A stretch of 27,579 nucleotides of DNA from Ophiothrix spiculata (GCA_000969725.1 JXSR01S060513.1), one strand, 5' to 3'. Positions 1 to 9,738 are shown, counted from the stretch's first letter. Translations and numbers: made by a program. The notes: a model not told the origin generated them from the letters alone.

Positions 1-757
1 TTTAAGAGTGTATGGTTAAGACTTCCAGGATATTTAGAATAAAAATGTTGAGAAAAAAGTTCAGATACAACAAGAACATTATTAGTCACATGTTTACCAG
101 ACATAATACATACAGATGGTTAAGACTTCCAGGACATTTCAGTCATGATAAACATAAGTGTATATCTATTAGGAAATGTCCAAGTTCAATTTCAAAACAC
201 CATTCTTTTGAGCCGAACAAAAATGAAATCATATACATATAGTTAAACTTTTGAATAAAAAAAAAATGTACAACAGACTTCTGTAATCGGAAAATTAAAG
301 TTTCTGATATCTTGTTCTCTCTATAACAAAAGAGTATTATTCTTTTGGTTTCATGTTGTGACATCATAAGGAAACAATCAACTAATGGAGTGTAATTATA
401 CATGCTATTACATGTACGTTGTTCCTAAGAGCTCTTAGTTATGTAAAGTCACCATTATGTGTTAAGATAAAATTTACAAACCAATATGCCAGGAATTTGG
501 TGCAATTTCTTTGATAAATATTTTGAATAAAACGCTAGTTACTCATAGCGTTATTTCCGAAATTTCCACAAATCTCTAACTTGTCTTTTTACTACATTAT
601 TTCCCAAGCGATGATACTTTATCTAAACACCGGATCAGAATTAACTAGCACTGCTTAGCTTAGAGGCTGCGAACCATGCGGACTAAGCCATAATGACAGA
701 TGGCGCAAACTTGCTCATGGGAATTAAATGGGCAATTTGTCATTTACTACGGTATAA

Positions 758-847
758 ATTTGCATAATTGATGCACTATCCAATCGGTGGTGTGAAATTA
801 GATGACGTCACGATGCATTGACCAATGATATGATCTCATGAGCCATG
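758..847 (+). promoter_or_regulatory. Promoter-like module, copy A: TATA/octamer, CCAAT, CRE, CCAAT, Kozak ATG
   Basis: In order on the + strand there is TATAAAT (753-759), the octamer ATTTGCAT (758-765), CCAAT (780-784), a perfect palindromic CRE TGACGTCA (803-810), a second CCAAT (822-826) and an ATG in strong context, GAGCCATGGC (ATG at 845-847). The frame from this ATG runs only 12 codons to TAA at 881-883. Octamer, both CCAAT boxes, CRE and ATG are all preserved in copy B, in a block about 95% identical. CRE is the binding site for CREB/ATF proteins and CCAAT for NF-Y; both are common in animal promoters. That this is an active promoter is inference. Without a recognisable product downstream it could be an enhancer or a relic. 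Confidence 0.45.
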
Positions 848-1038
848 GCAGACTGCGCAGACAACAATGGAGTAGAATCTTAAAAATGACACACGGTGTG
901 TTGATATTAGAAACGCACGCATTGAGTCAGTACGTGAAAAATGCTCTAGAACTCAAGATACCTAGCAACCAGGCTTATCTCAATTTTTTCACATTAATGA
1001 AAAACAAATCTGAAGAAATGGACATATCCCATTGGAAC

Positions 1039-1046
1039 TATATATA
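1039..1046. other. Empty target site for the element found at 17187-17631
   Basis: Copy A reads GGAACTATATATAATAGG here. Copy B has the same flanks interrupted by a 445-bp inverted-repeat element. Joining the copy B flanks gives two extra bases (TA) compared with this site. That fixes the element's ends and shows a TA target duplication. Confidence 0.85.
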
Positions 1047-1130
1047 ATAGGAATAAATTTAAAATCAAGTTTCTACATTTTGATGTTGAGTAGCTCCTTC
1101 ACTCCATTGTTGCTGAGAGGATTTCTCCTG

Positions 1131-1186
1131 TCACGTGATTAAAAAACTTTGCTGTCGACAAGTATAACTCAAAAAGGAAGGTACGT
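1131..1186 (+). promoter_or_regulatory. E-box TCACGTGA followed by a consensus 5' splice donor (copy A)
   Basis: The 8-base palindrome TCACGTGA (1131-1138), the core recognised by bHLH-zip factors of the USF/MITF/TFE type, lies in a block conserved in copy B. About 40 bases further on, GGAAG|GTACGT (junction 1180/1181) fits the metazoan donor consensus. In copy B the donor reads GGAAG|GTATGT, still consensus. With the CCAAT/CRE module about 300 bases upstream this could be the end of a first exon. No acceptor or product is identified, so the exon reading is only a suggestion. Confidence 0.3.
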
Positions 1187-1805
1187 GAAACTTTTTATAT
1201 TGTTGGATTTGTTCTCTGTTCTCTCTAAAATGACCATCACAATATGTTTTAGCAATCGGAAAAGGTTACAAATTGGATCAAAATGTAAAAATAAAAATCA
1301 AAATTGTCGATCATTATGTATAAATAAAAGACACATCTTTTAGTCTACGTTCTAGTCATTTGTAAATTAACTGGTGTTAGATTATTATGTACAATTAAGT
1401 CTTTAAACAGGTAGATGAAAAGAGTTTTTTAATTAAATAAAAACTTCAATAAATAAATAAATATAAGTATTTTGTATATCAGAATTGAACTAATCAATTG
1501 TCTTATTGAAAACTTAATAATATTTAATAGTATTTAATAGTTTTCAGTTTTCTGTACGAAAGTTAAGATATTTCTTTAGTTACCACATTTAGTTCTTGAT
1601 TCACTGATTACTTAAGAGTTCCAAAAAGTGACAAACACTAAAGAAAAAAGGTTACAAGTTCAAAAAGTGTTGTCTGCGTAAAGCAATACACTTATAAAGC
1701 ATCATACTTGTGCAAACATCGTCAAAATGTTATGGAAGGAAGTTTAAAACAAACGAAAGCCTAACACAATAGCAGGGAAGGAAAACTCGGACAGAAGGCG
1801 TAAGT

Positions 1806-2951
1806 CAGAATTGGTACAATCCATGCCAAGATGTGAGAGGTCCGGGGTGTGCTCAAGTTTGCCAGCGCATAAAGGTATTATGATTTTATAATAGATTTTG
1901 CATCTTTCCAGTACATATTTTTAAATACCACTTTTACAAAGGACCTTCATATTTGCAACCTATCATAAAAACCTTACAATCTTTGTGGGCAAAGTTCTCA
2001 CCCTTACTGGATAGATAGAAACTATGTAAACTTTAAGATACTGTTTGTTTCAATTCAATAATCTAGATCAAAAGTTATGCTTTAGGCTCATTCCAGTGAA
2101 AATGAAACTTTTTTGGACTTCAAGCTAAAAATCAATTTTTTTTTTCGACCACATAAGCAGGTTTTTCAGTCATACGGTTTGTTACTTAGTATTTTCTCGT
2201 AAGGAATTGTAAAGTTTTTCTATTTGTGCACGAATGAGCACATGTTTAAATTCAAAAATGTCACAAACGTTACCAAAACGTTACACCAAAATGGCACAAA
2301 CATTACCAAACGTTACCAAGCAAAACATTGCATTAAAAGAAATCCTGACGGTCGAATTCCCTACCACTTTACCTTACCGAACGTTACGTGAACTTAATTC
2401 AGTATTTTGGCAATTTATTTAATCTTTAAACACCTACATGTCTTGATCCCACCAGTGAGCACTATTATCAACAACAAACTCGTGGATATAATATTTATGC
2501 TAGGTTCTGTGGTCACAAACGTTACTTTGGAATAATTGCACTTTATCAAATATTTGAATACAATTTTCTGGCCCGTTTTCACGATTTATAAAGTTTCACC
2601 CGAATACAGTGCTATTGAGTGTTGTCCTTGATTTGCTCTCTCAATCGTTACAGTGGTTACAATTTCAATATGTGCGTCATATACATTCTAATATTTGCGC
2701 TGAAAAAAGGACTTCTGATGAAAAAATAAGGCACTTATGATAAATTTTCCAAGTTCACCCATTTTTCTTCCATTCAGAAACACCCTGCTTTATGACCAAA
2801 TATCATGAATCGGACCAAACAGATTTGCATCCGAAAGTTTGATGAAGCTTTTGTTCTAGATTACTGATTGAAATGAAACAAATGGTAACTAAAGTTCATT
2901 TCATGGAATATTCAATGACACCTTTACATATTTTCTAACTATTCGGTAAAG
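1806..2951. other. Copy-A-specific AT-rich segment with an AACGTTAC cluster
   Basis: Flanks align to about 18400 and 18489 of copy B, which has only about 90 unrelated bases between them, so this is an insertion in A or a deletion in B. I see no clear terminal repeats or gene. AACGTTAC occurs exactly five times between 2266 and 2525 (2266, 2277, 2309, 2380, 2518) with several near-matches. The frame at 2234-2422 simply translates this repeat-rich stretch. Confidence 0.6.
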
Positions 2952-3040
2952 CAGGTCAATGTCACCTCTCAAGATACGCCAACTTGTCATCTGATTATTG
3001 AATAATCTAGGTTCTATCTTCCGATTGAAGAGATATCAAT

Positions 3041-3068
3041 GATATCTTATTTACTCTCTCATATTCTT
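3041..3068 (+). repeat. Single unit corresponding to the copy B minisatellite
   Basis: GATATCTTATTTACTCTCTC followed by ATATTCTT is one unit of what is a six-unit array at 18578-18745. Flanks on both sides align directly to the flanks of that array. Confidence 0.85.
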
Positions 3069-3853
3069 TACTGATCATCACTTGCATTCTGTGCGGAGGC
3101 CTTTTCTCCCTCCAAACTTGTAAGCATTGTATCTGCATTTCTGCAATAATGAAAAAGGGCCTGTATGGTTCTTGTGAAACATCCGTGTCATACAATATTT
3201 AATTTAAAAATCAGAAATTAGTCTAACTCTGAAAAAATCAAAACAGTAATAAAAAAACAGTTGATGGTTGAATAATTTGAATTCATACACAATTACACAT
3301 CATAGTCCGATACAGACTATCCACCCTAGACATCCAAATTACGAACAAATCACTTTCTACTGAAATATTTATTTATACACTTAAAGGTATTAGTAACCAA
3401 TCTAGAACAATTATTTATTAATCATACATAATATTTATTATAGAAATAAGTATCAATATTTGATGCTGGCTCATCAAAGTCACAAATAGTGTTGGGTACA
3501 CTGATCATAATTCGAATTGAGAGGAATGGAAAGGCCAACATAAAAAAGTACAGATCATGTTTATTAAGTCTATGTTCATAAACGTAATAAAATATTGACT
3601 ATTGTAAATCGACTAGAGAGAAAAAATAATATTTATGGGAAAGAAAACCGAGCTGCTTTGTCGAATTAATGTTTAAATATACTAATACTCTTTAACATAA
3701 AAAACCCTAGAAACCCAACATACAAAGACACGGGCAAAAAGAAAATAAATATAAACTAAAAATAACGAATGGGAGAAAAAGAAACAATATAAAGGGAAAT
3801 AATTATAAATCATATTCCACACAACAAAGTGACAATCAGTGAAAAAAATCACT

Positions 3854-3929
3854 GACCATCCAGGATTCGAACCTGGGACCTTAGGAAAGAAACAATCTTC
3901 AAACAAATGCTATAACTCACTAAGAGGCA
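3854..3929 (-). pseudogene. tRNA-like sequence (SINE head or tRNA pseudogene) with Pol III signals
   Basis: On the minus strand there is a perfect B-box GGTTCGAATCC (3863-3873) inside a perfect T-arm (stem CCAGG/CCTGG, 3860-3876). A loop-like TGAAGAT stands in anticodon position with a weak A-box-like stretch near 3905-3925. A run of seven T on the minus strand (3842-3848) follows shortly after the 3' end and could terminate Pol III. The acceptor ends do not pair and the D-arm is poor, so this is not a functional tRNA. The TGAAGAT plus AAGGTCCC layout recalls tRNA-Phe, but this is only a resemblance. It lies in a segment of copy A that is not alignable to B. Confidence 0.55.
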
Positions 3930-4160
3930 CAAGGTATTTAGCGTTTTCAGAGGAAAACAGATTTCGAGTTACACACCCAGTAGGCTATCTATAATTATTT
4001 ATCTCAACTTCTTTCCAATAGACGTGTAATCTTGGTGATCCAAAATGAAATAGACTATCTGATCATCTCATGGGTACTGTACTATTTCATGTCTTTTGAC
4101 TCAAAATGATCCCATTGTAGGTATTCAAGTCGTGCAATATTGCAGGTGCATGTTCACTCT

Positions 4161-4220
4161 ATGCAAATTTGTTCTTTACTTTTTGACTTACTTAATTTTG
4201 GCGCTAAAATTGTTGGCGCG
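4161..4220 (+). promoter_or_regulatory. Octamer plus two E2F-type sites (copy A)
   Basis: ATGCAAAT (4161-4168) is followed by TTTTGGCGCTAAAA (from 4196) and TTGGCGCG (4213-4220). TTTGGCGC is the canonical E2F core and ATGCAAAT the POU-factor octamer. The three motifs are kept with nearly the same spacing in copy B. A 180-bp repeated block begins 35 bases downstream. No gene is recognised, so promoter activity is inference. Confidence 0.4.
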
Positions 4221-4254
4221 TAAAGTTTCACATCAAATATTAACATGTCACGGT

Positions 4255-4435
4255 GAATGAGCCGCCCGTTTCTGTCACCGCCACTTGTCAGTTTGAATTT
4301 ATTTACAATGTAGAGATGAACTCATCAAGATAGTTAAGGCGTTACATCTAAACGGTATACAGGCCCCAAAATGATGAAACCATATTACAAGATTTGCATA
4401 GCATTTTTGTTTTTTCTTTCGTCAACTCCAGTACC
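4255..4435 (+). repeat. 180-bp repeated block, first copy
   Basis: It begins GAATGAGCCGCCCGTTTCTG and ends near CAACTCCAGTAC. The same block recurs at 4859-5035 and in copy B at 20174-20349. On the minus strand the first third of all three copies keeps the open word KLTSGGDRNGRLIH (S for the second G at 4859), but no family is recognised and the open stretches are short. Confidence 0.85.
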
Positions 4436-4591
4436 AGTTATACTGTAATACCGTATGATAGATAATTCTTTAATGTTGTCATACCCAAAATGTGTACATA
4501 CGGTATAGTCACCTCATGGGCCTTACAATGATACGCGATTGATATTTAACCCTCGTCTTTCTGAGCCTTTTTTTTTGTAACACCTCTTCCT

Positions 4592-4612
4592 GGGGGTGGT
4601 TACCACACCCCC
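4592..4612. other. GC-rich perfect hairpin
   Basis: GGGGGTG (4592-4598), a seven-base loop and CACCCCC (4606-4612) form a stem in otherwise AT-rich, copy-A-specific DNA (about 4535-4745). Its role is unknown. It is not followed by a T run on the + strand. Confidence 0.7.
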
Positions 4613-4858
4613 TGTGATTTTATAATCGGGACCCCGAAGTTATATTGTTTGGTAAGGCCACATAAAAAATAAGTTATTTCTCGTCCGAAGGTTTCTTAAA
4701 ATGTGAGGAGGGAGGAAGGTGGGTTTTTTAAGGTTGGGGAGAGCCTGAATGGGCAAAATGCATTGTGGCAGCACAGGAAACTAAAGATGACTTGTAAATT
4801 ATGACAATTGTATGCATTTCTAGCGAAATAAAAGTCTTAAAACGATAAAAAGTTTCAT

Positions 4859-5035
4859 GAATGAGCCGCCCGTTTCTGTCACTGCCACTTGTCAGTTTGA
4901 ATGTATTCACAATGTAGAGATGAACTCATCAAGATATTAAAGGCGTTACATCTAAACGGCATACAGGTGTCAAAAACGATGAAACCAGACAAGATTTGCA
5001 TAGCATTGTTGTTTTTCTTTCGTCAACTCCAGTAC
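4859..5035 (+). repeat. 180-bp repeated block, extra copy in A
   Basis: This is a direct repeat of 4255-4435. Copy B at the matching place (about 21573-21720) has unrelated sequence, so this is either a duplication into A or a lost copy in B. The E2F/octamer module is not repeated with it, so the duplicated piece starts at or just before GAATGAGCCG. Confidence 0.85.
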
Positions 5036-5128
5036 ACTTCAGAATAAAACAATGTGGACTAAAGTGAACTCGTCTTTGATAATAGAAATTTGCCATTTGT
5101 ACACAATATACGTTTTGCTTTGTACCAG

Positions 5129-5284
5129 GGAATTGTCAAGCCATACGGAATCATACTATGGCATCTGATCTCGCGCATTTTGATAGAGAGCGATTGTTGT
5201 CAATTACAGGAATCTAATCAAATATTTATTAATTATAAGTACGCACGACTGATTATTAAGGAGCACGGAGTAATAACCAGCTAA
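5129..5284 (+). CDS. Candidate terminal exon, 51 codons plus stop (copy A); product unknown
   Basis: A TTTTGCTTTGTACCAG splice-acceptor-like stretch ends at 5128. The frame from GGA runs GIVKPYGIILWHLISRILIE to ..KEHGVITS and TAA. Copy B has the same length with no indel and five differences: three synonymous (Leu, Ser, Gly codons) and two conservative (Ile/Met, Val/Ile). Just upstream of the acceptor the copies differ by an indel that would break the frame, so the conserved frame starts at or near the acceptor. This supports a short exon but five differences are too few to prove it; a conserved non-coding element is the alternative. No domain or family is recognised. Confidence 0.3.
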   Translation, partial: GIVKPYGIILWHLISRILIESDCCQLQESNQIFINYKYARLIIKEHGVITS

Positions 5285-5790
5285 CCGTGGTGGCAAAGTG
5301 TGCGTATGTGAGTAGGGAGAGGGGGAGACAGTCAAAGTCATTCTTGCCTTGCTTGTCGAGTGGTTTTATTCCACGTCTAACTGAAATATGATATACGTCC
5401 TTACCTTTTTAGGTATGGATTTTTGTTTTAAGCATACGAGCCTCTTTTTCTCCATGTAAAAATACTTACTAAAGTTAAAAAGTAGTGATAGAGGCATATC
5501 GAAAAAAAAACACCACTCCATGGATTCAAAATTTAATTTAATATAAAAAAAGTTGATTTAGGCCTATGTTTTCGATCGAACTTTGTCTCTCAGCTGAATA
5601 TTTTAATTTTCAGTCTTTAAAATTTAGAGAGTAGCAAGCAATTTGTTTAATAGAGGGCATTTAAGGAAAGTATGGCTCCAATGTTTATGCTTGGCTCTCA
5701 TAATATACCATAATTAGAGTCCTACTAGAGTTCAACTGAATTGGCAACCCCTTCCCATGGCATGTCAGATAACTCTATTTACATTCTCAG

Positions 5791-5941
5791 ATCATTACGC
5801 CTGATGAATTTTGATCTCGCTGATACGCATGATTTGGAAAGACTTGTATCGCGACAAATTACAATTACTAATTGTCGTATCGTACCTAATTTCACGGTTA
5901 AGTCCAAATTGAAGCAGTGTGTTTGTTATTCTTGTCTATAA
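5791..5941 (+). other. Conserved block with splice-acceptor-like edge (copy A)
   Basis: AACTCTATTTACATTCTCAG (ending 5790) is a good animal acceptor. The following 54 bases are identical to copy B (22461 onward). The open frame reads SLRLMNFDLADTHDLERL and continues to TAA in A, but copy B changes frame and stops earlier, so coding is doubtful. CGACAAAT..ATTGTCG (5852-5877) forms a hairpin that is perfect over eight pairs in copy B (22522-22547). No family is recognised. Confidence 0.25.
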
Positions 5942-6108
5942 TTAACACAAATAAATTTGTATACTGTACAATATAATATCACCACTTAAAAGGACACTCA
6001 GAGATTGCTTAAAATTGTTTGTAGAGCTTGCTATATAACTCACTTATGAAAATAATAAACTTTTAGCTGCCTTTTTGTAGCAGAAGAAGAAGTCAATTTG
6101 AGAGTTAT

Positions 6109-6295
6109 ACGAACGTTCTGATACGTTCTGATTTCTAAACGCGACATTATTGCTATGAACAAAAATTCTTATGAAGATAAAACTTCGCAAAAGAGTATGC
6201 AAATAAGAATACAATTATGTAAATAATTAGCTACGTTTATTTCACATCATATAGTGAAAAAAATAAATGTCGACTATTTTTTGATATTTAGGGCC
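6109..6295 (+). repeat. Left arm of a 187-bp inverted duplication (copy A)
   Basis: From ACGAACGTTCTGATACG to TATTTAGGGCC this is repeated in reverse orientation at 7432-7619. Copy B has the corresponding single copy at about 22796-22955, shortened by about 36 internal bases. No terminal repeats or coding frame. Confidence 0.9.
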
Positions 6296-7431
6296 TAATC
6301 CTTTTGATGCAGCCAGTAAATGATGGAACTTTTATTTATCTAAGGAACTTTTTTTGGGTGTTACAGTGTATATCATAAAAATGATTGATGTGCACCGCAT
6401 AGAAGGTAAAAATTGGTAAAATTTTACGTTTCGTTTGTTTTGTTTCGATCTGTCTAATAGTTTACATCTTATTAAACCATTTTATAATATCCACATTATT
6501 GGTTTTCAGGAAATGTATACTTCATAATACTTCAAGTGTATATACTTTTTTTATGTTTCATAAAAAAGAAAATTTCCTGTAAATACCATGGTTACATAAT
6601 TATGTCCCGGTTTTAAAACATTACCAGCTATGATTTTACAATAAGACCAGTTCAATTCTTTTATAGTTTTAAATTGATATGAAAAACAATAAAGCAGACC
6701 GTTCTTAAACAAATTAAGTACCAAAAAGTGAATTATCTATAACTAAGGAACTTTATAAATGGTTTCAGAGATGCATCACTTTTTCTATAAACATGATAAA
6801 GAAATGACAATTGCATTTAATAAACAATGGTTGATTATATTAAAATGCTTTGAAAAAAATGTTTGATACGAAAACAACTAACGCATCAAACCTCTGTTTT
6901 TGATGGTGCTTGCTTGTTATACCAGAAGAAAACAATATACCCAGTTCAATTCCCTCTAGAAATGTTATATTGGTTAAGGTATAGGGTAATATTTTATTGT
7001 TAAGGTCAGATGGTGTAATTGTATTAGGTTCAGCTTAGGGTTCGAATCAGTTTTGATGAGACCCATAGAACACATCCGATTATCCAGCGTCATAATCTCA
7101 TCGTCATGATCATAACATCTTAACGAGGCGAACCTGTACCATCGTGACTATTCTTTAAATCTAGCTAAAATACTTAAATAAATGTTGTTAAAATTGTCCC
7201 GATATATTGAATTAATGTCATATTTTTGTACACTTGTTCACTCCAATTATTTCCATGCATTTGTTAGAAACGAGTAGATTAAATATTTCTTTTCATTGCA
7301 ATTCAATTATACTCATTATCTCTTATCCTCCGGTGTTGACGTTCTAATTAATATCACGATGCGATGCTAGGGACGTCTCTGGCAGCAGTATATCTAACAG
7401 GGTTGATTCTAGTGATTCTTAGCAATAATTT

Positions 7432-7619
7432 GGCCCTAAATACCAAAAAATAGTCGACTTTTATTTTTTTCACTATATGATGTGAAATAAACATAATTTA
7501 TTATCTACATAATTGTATTCTTATTTGCATACTCTTTTGCGAAGTTTTATCTTTCATAAGAATTTTTGTTCACAGCAATAATGTCGCGTTTAGAAATCAG
7601 AACGTATCAGAACGTTCGT
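7432..7619 (-). repeat. Right, inverted arm of the 187-bp duplication (copy A only)
   Basis: This is the reverse complement of 6109-6295 with about ten differences, separated by 1136 bases. Copy B at the matching point (after about 24060) has unrelated sequence, so the inverted copy belongs to A only. It marks the left edge of a 1.2-kb segment of A that cannot be aligned to B and also holds the foldback element at 7827-8198. Confidence 0.9.
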
Positions 7620-8660
7620 TTTTATGAAGACAGATTCTAGAAAACAGAAACCTTAAATCACGACTTTGTGTATAGCAGTTCAAATCGTCATGCGAGTGTA
7701 AGAAAGTCGTATGTATGTATGACAAACGGCAGCTATTGCAGACACGACTTTCTTGCAGTCACATGACGAAATGTACCGTTTCATAGCAAAACACTGAATC
7801 TCAAGTCGAGTTTCAATGCTTCATTACACTGTTAGAAAAAAAAATGAACAACCGTTGTATCAATAGATCATCGTTCAACCTTGTTTAAAAATTAAACAAC
7901 TTCTTCAGAAAATAAAAAACTTGTTTAAAATTTAAACATCAGTTGTGGAATTTTTAAACAATATTGTGTGCAATATTTTTTAAACAAGGTTGAGCGATGA
8001 TCTATTAATACAGTGGTTGTTTAAAAATCTTTACTTTAAACAACATTTTTAAAATTTAAACAACATTGATTAAGACAACACCCTTTAATAACAAATTTAA
8101 TAACAAACTTTAAAACTTCAAACAACAACACTTTAAACAACGTTTTTTTTTTTATTAACAGCAACATTTTACATGTTTTAAACAGTGTTTTAACAGTGTA
8201 TTTGGAAGATGTTTATTGTTTTGTAGCCATTTGCACAGAAGTCCGCAAATTTGACCAAATTCGGTTTACAAGAGGCAATACGAAAACGCAATAACCAACT
8301 AAGAATTAAAAGAAAAAGAAAGAGTTCTTTAGGCTAATAGCCAAGGATAACCCAAGAAAGCCTCAAATGAAGCTTATTTCCATTGGGGTCCTAGATCTTT
8401 CTTAAATAATCAATTGATAGCCTGTTCTTATAACTATCTAGAAAATCATTTTTTTTTGTAGTATCTAAAAGTGAAAAATATGAGAAACGAATGAATAAAA
8501 CGGAATCGTAAATAGGCTTTAATAGACTAAATGCGAAAGTTTTGATACTTTGTCACCAAATCGCAAATATTGTCATTTCATCGTCTTTTTTTTTTTTTTT
8601 TTTTTTGGCATTCTGCTTTCAGATCATCGGGTATACTATACCTTAATCAAGCCAAAAATT
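7620..8660. other. Copy-A-specific segment
   Basis: Outside the foldback element at 7827-8198 and a 21-base T run at 8586-8606, I see no gene or structured feature. Copy B has about 640 unrelated bases (24060-24705) in the same place, which also look featureless. Confidence 0.5.
7827..8198. mobile_element. Foldback-type element with CACTGTTA ends and TTTAAACAA-rich body
   Basis: The left end CACTGTTAGAAAA and right end TTTTAACAGTG are inverted repeats flanked by TA (7825-7826 and 8199-8200). Just inside, about 50 bases at 7847-7895 (with GATCATCGTTCAACCTTG) are repeated inverted at about 7973-8023 (CAAGGTTGAGCGATGATC). The rest is built of many TTTAAACAAC-like words. The element lies in a part of copy A (about 7620-8660) that cannot be aligned to copy B, so there is no empty site to confirm the ends. 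No coding potential. Confidence 0.7.
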
Positions 8661-8739
8661 GCTTATACCACTTTCATCAGTCATGTACAGAAAGAAAGGG
8701 TTAATGCACTGAAATTCAAGTCAACGTGTTAAGACAATA

Positions 8740-9163
8740 TGTGACCGTCCATCCAGTATGAGCAGTAAATGCCAGAAACTTCATTTTGCGCTACAGGTGA
8801 AAATACATGTCAAGGTCAAAATTTGACAAAATTGATTATTTGACAGATTCACAATCCTAGTGCTTACAACAAAATACCAGCAAAGTTTAATTTCAAGAAA
8901 ATGATAGGACATGTGAAATAAATTGGCATATTCTTAAGACGATCAACAGAAAATATAGGGCTTACTAATCTTTGAACGCGTTTATCTCAGTTATACGTTT
9001 TACTCCCTGACAAACTTTGGCGGACCATAACTTGACTTCTGGAAATCGTGTGAAGTTTATTAAGGTGTCATTTTAATCCTTAAAGCATGGGCTTTGCAAA
9101 TAATGAAAAAAGTGAAAATGACAAGAGCTGGCATTTACTGCTGTTTTGGGGTGGACGGTCACA
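8740..9163. mobile_element. Non-autonomous TA-target element with about 39-bp TIRs (MITE-like), copy A
   Basis: The ends start TGTGACCGTCCA and finish TGGACGGTCACA. The inverted match continues with mismatches to GCAGTAAATGCCAG and its complement CTGGCATTTACTGC, giving TIRs of about 39 bases. TA flanks each end. Copy B has the clean empty site ACAATATATC at 24771-24780, two bases shorter than the joined flanks. No transposase frame is present in 424 bp. A 3'-truncated relative lies at 19340-19587. Tc1/mariner-type mobilisation is inferred from the TA duplication. Confidence 0.9.
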
Positions 9164-9291
9164 TATATCAGTCCGTATTTGATATCTCAGTTTAACTATA
9201 TAAAGTTGAAAAGACGATGTCTCCAATGTGTTTCATATGTGTAATTGCTTAAATTTTAGGATTCTAATATTATGTGTGCTTGTTGATTCTA

Positions 9292-9738
9292 GGGTGATTA
9301 CATGATTCAAAAGTGCTCCCTACATCAAACACATTTTTGAAGATGCAAATAAGTTTTAATTTCGAGAATCAAATAATTTATGTTCGGAAACTTGTAATCT
9401 TTGCCAGTGCCCCCCCCCCCTCAAAAAAAAATATGATGTCCAAAATTGCCCCAACAGTTCAAGCCCATTTTTGCGCCAGACACTTGGGAAATTTAAATCA
9501 TGGTGTTTTCCTTAAGTAAGTCACAAAACGCAAATCGTTGCAACTTTGTACCATGTGTATTGGGGAGGAATAACCAGATGGTATGCAACAAGGTCTCACG
9601 CATCCATTTAGGAAGGGTTTATTTTTTACTACAGAAGTTGTTGAATACAACCTTTGGTGTTAATAGTGTGTGTCGAGTTTTGATAATCATGGTAATCCAA
9701 CATTTAGTCTCATACCCTGTCACGTTTGTTGATGAAAT
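9292..9738 (+). repeat. Local tandem duplication in copy A, unit 1
   Basis: It begins GGGTGATTACATGATTCAAA and ends near TCGTTTGTTGATGAAA-like words. It is repeated from 9804; copy B has a single unit at 25011-25459. It contains a C run near 9409-9420. The frames inside (9313-9519, 9500-9817) are not kept in the other units, so they are not coding. Confidence 0.9.
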
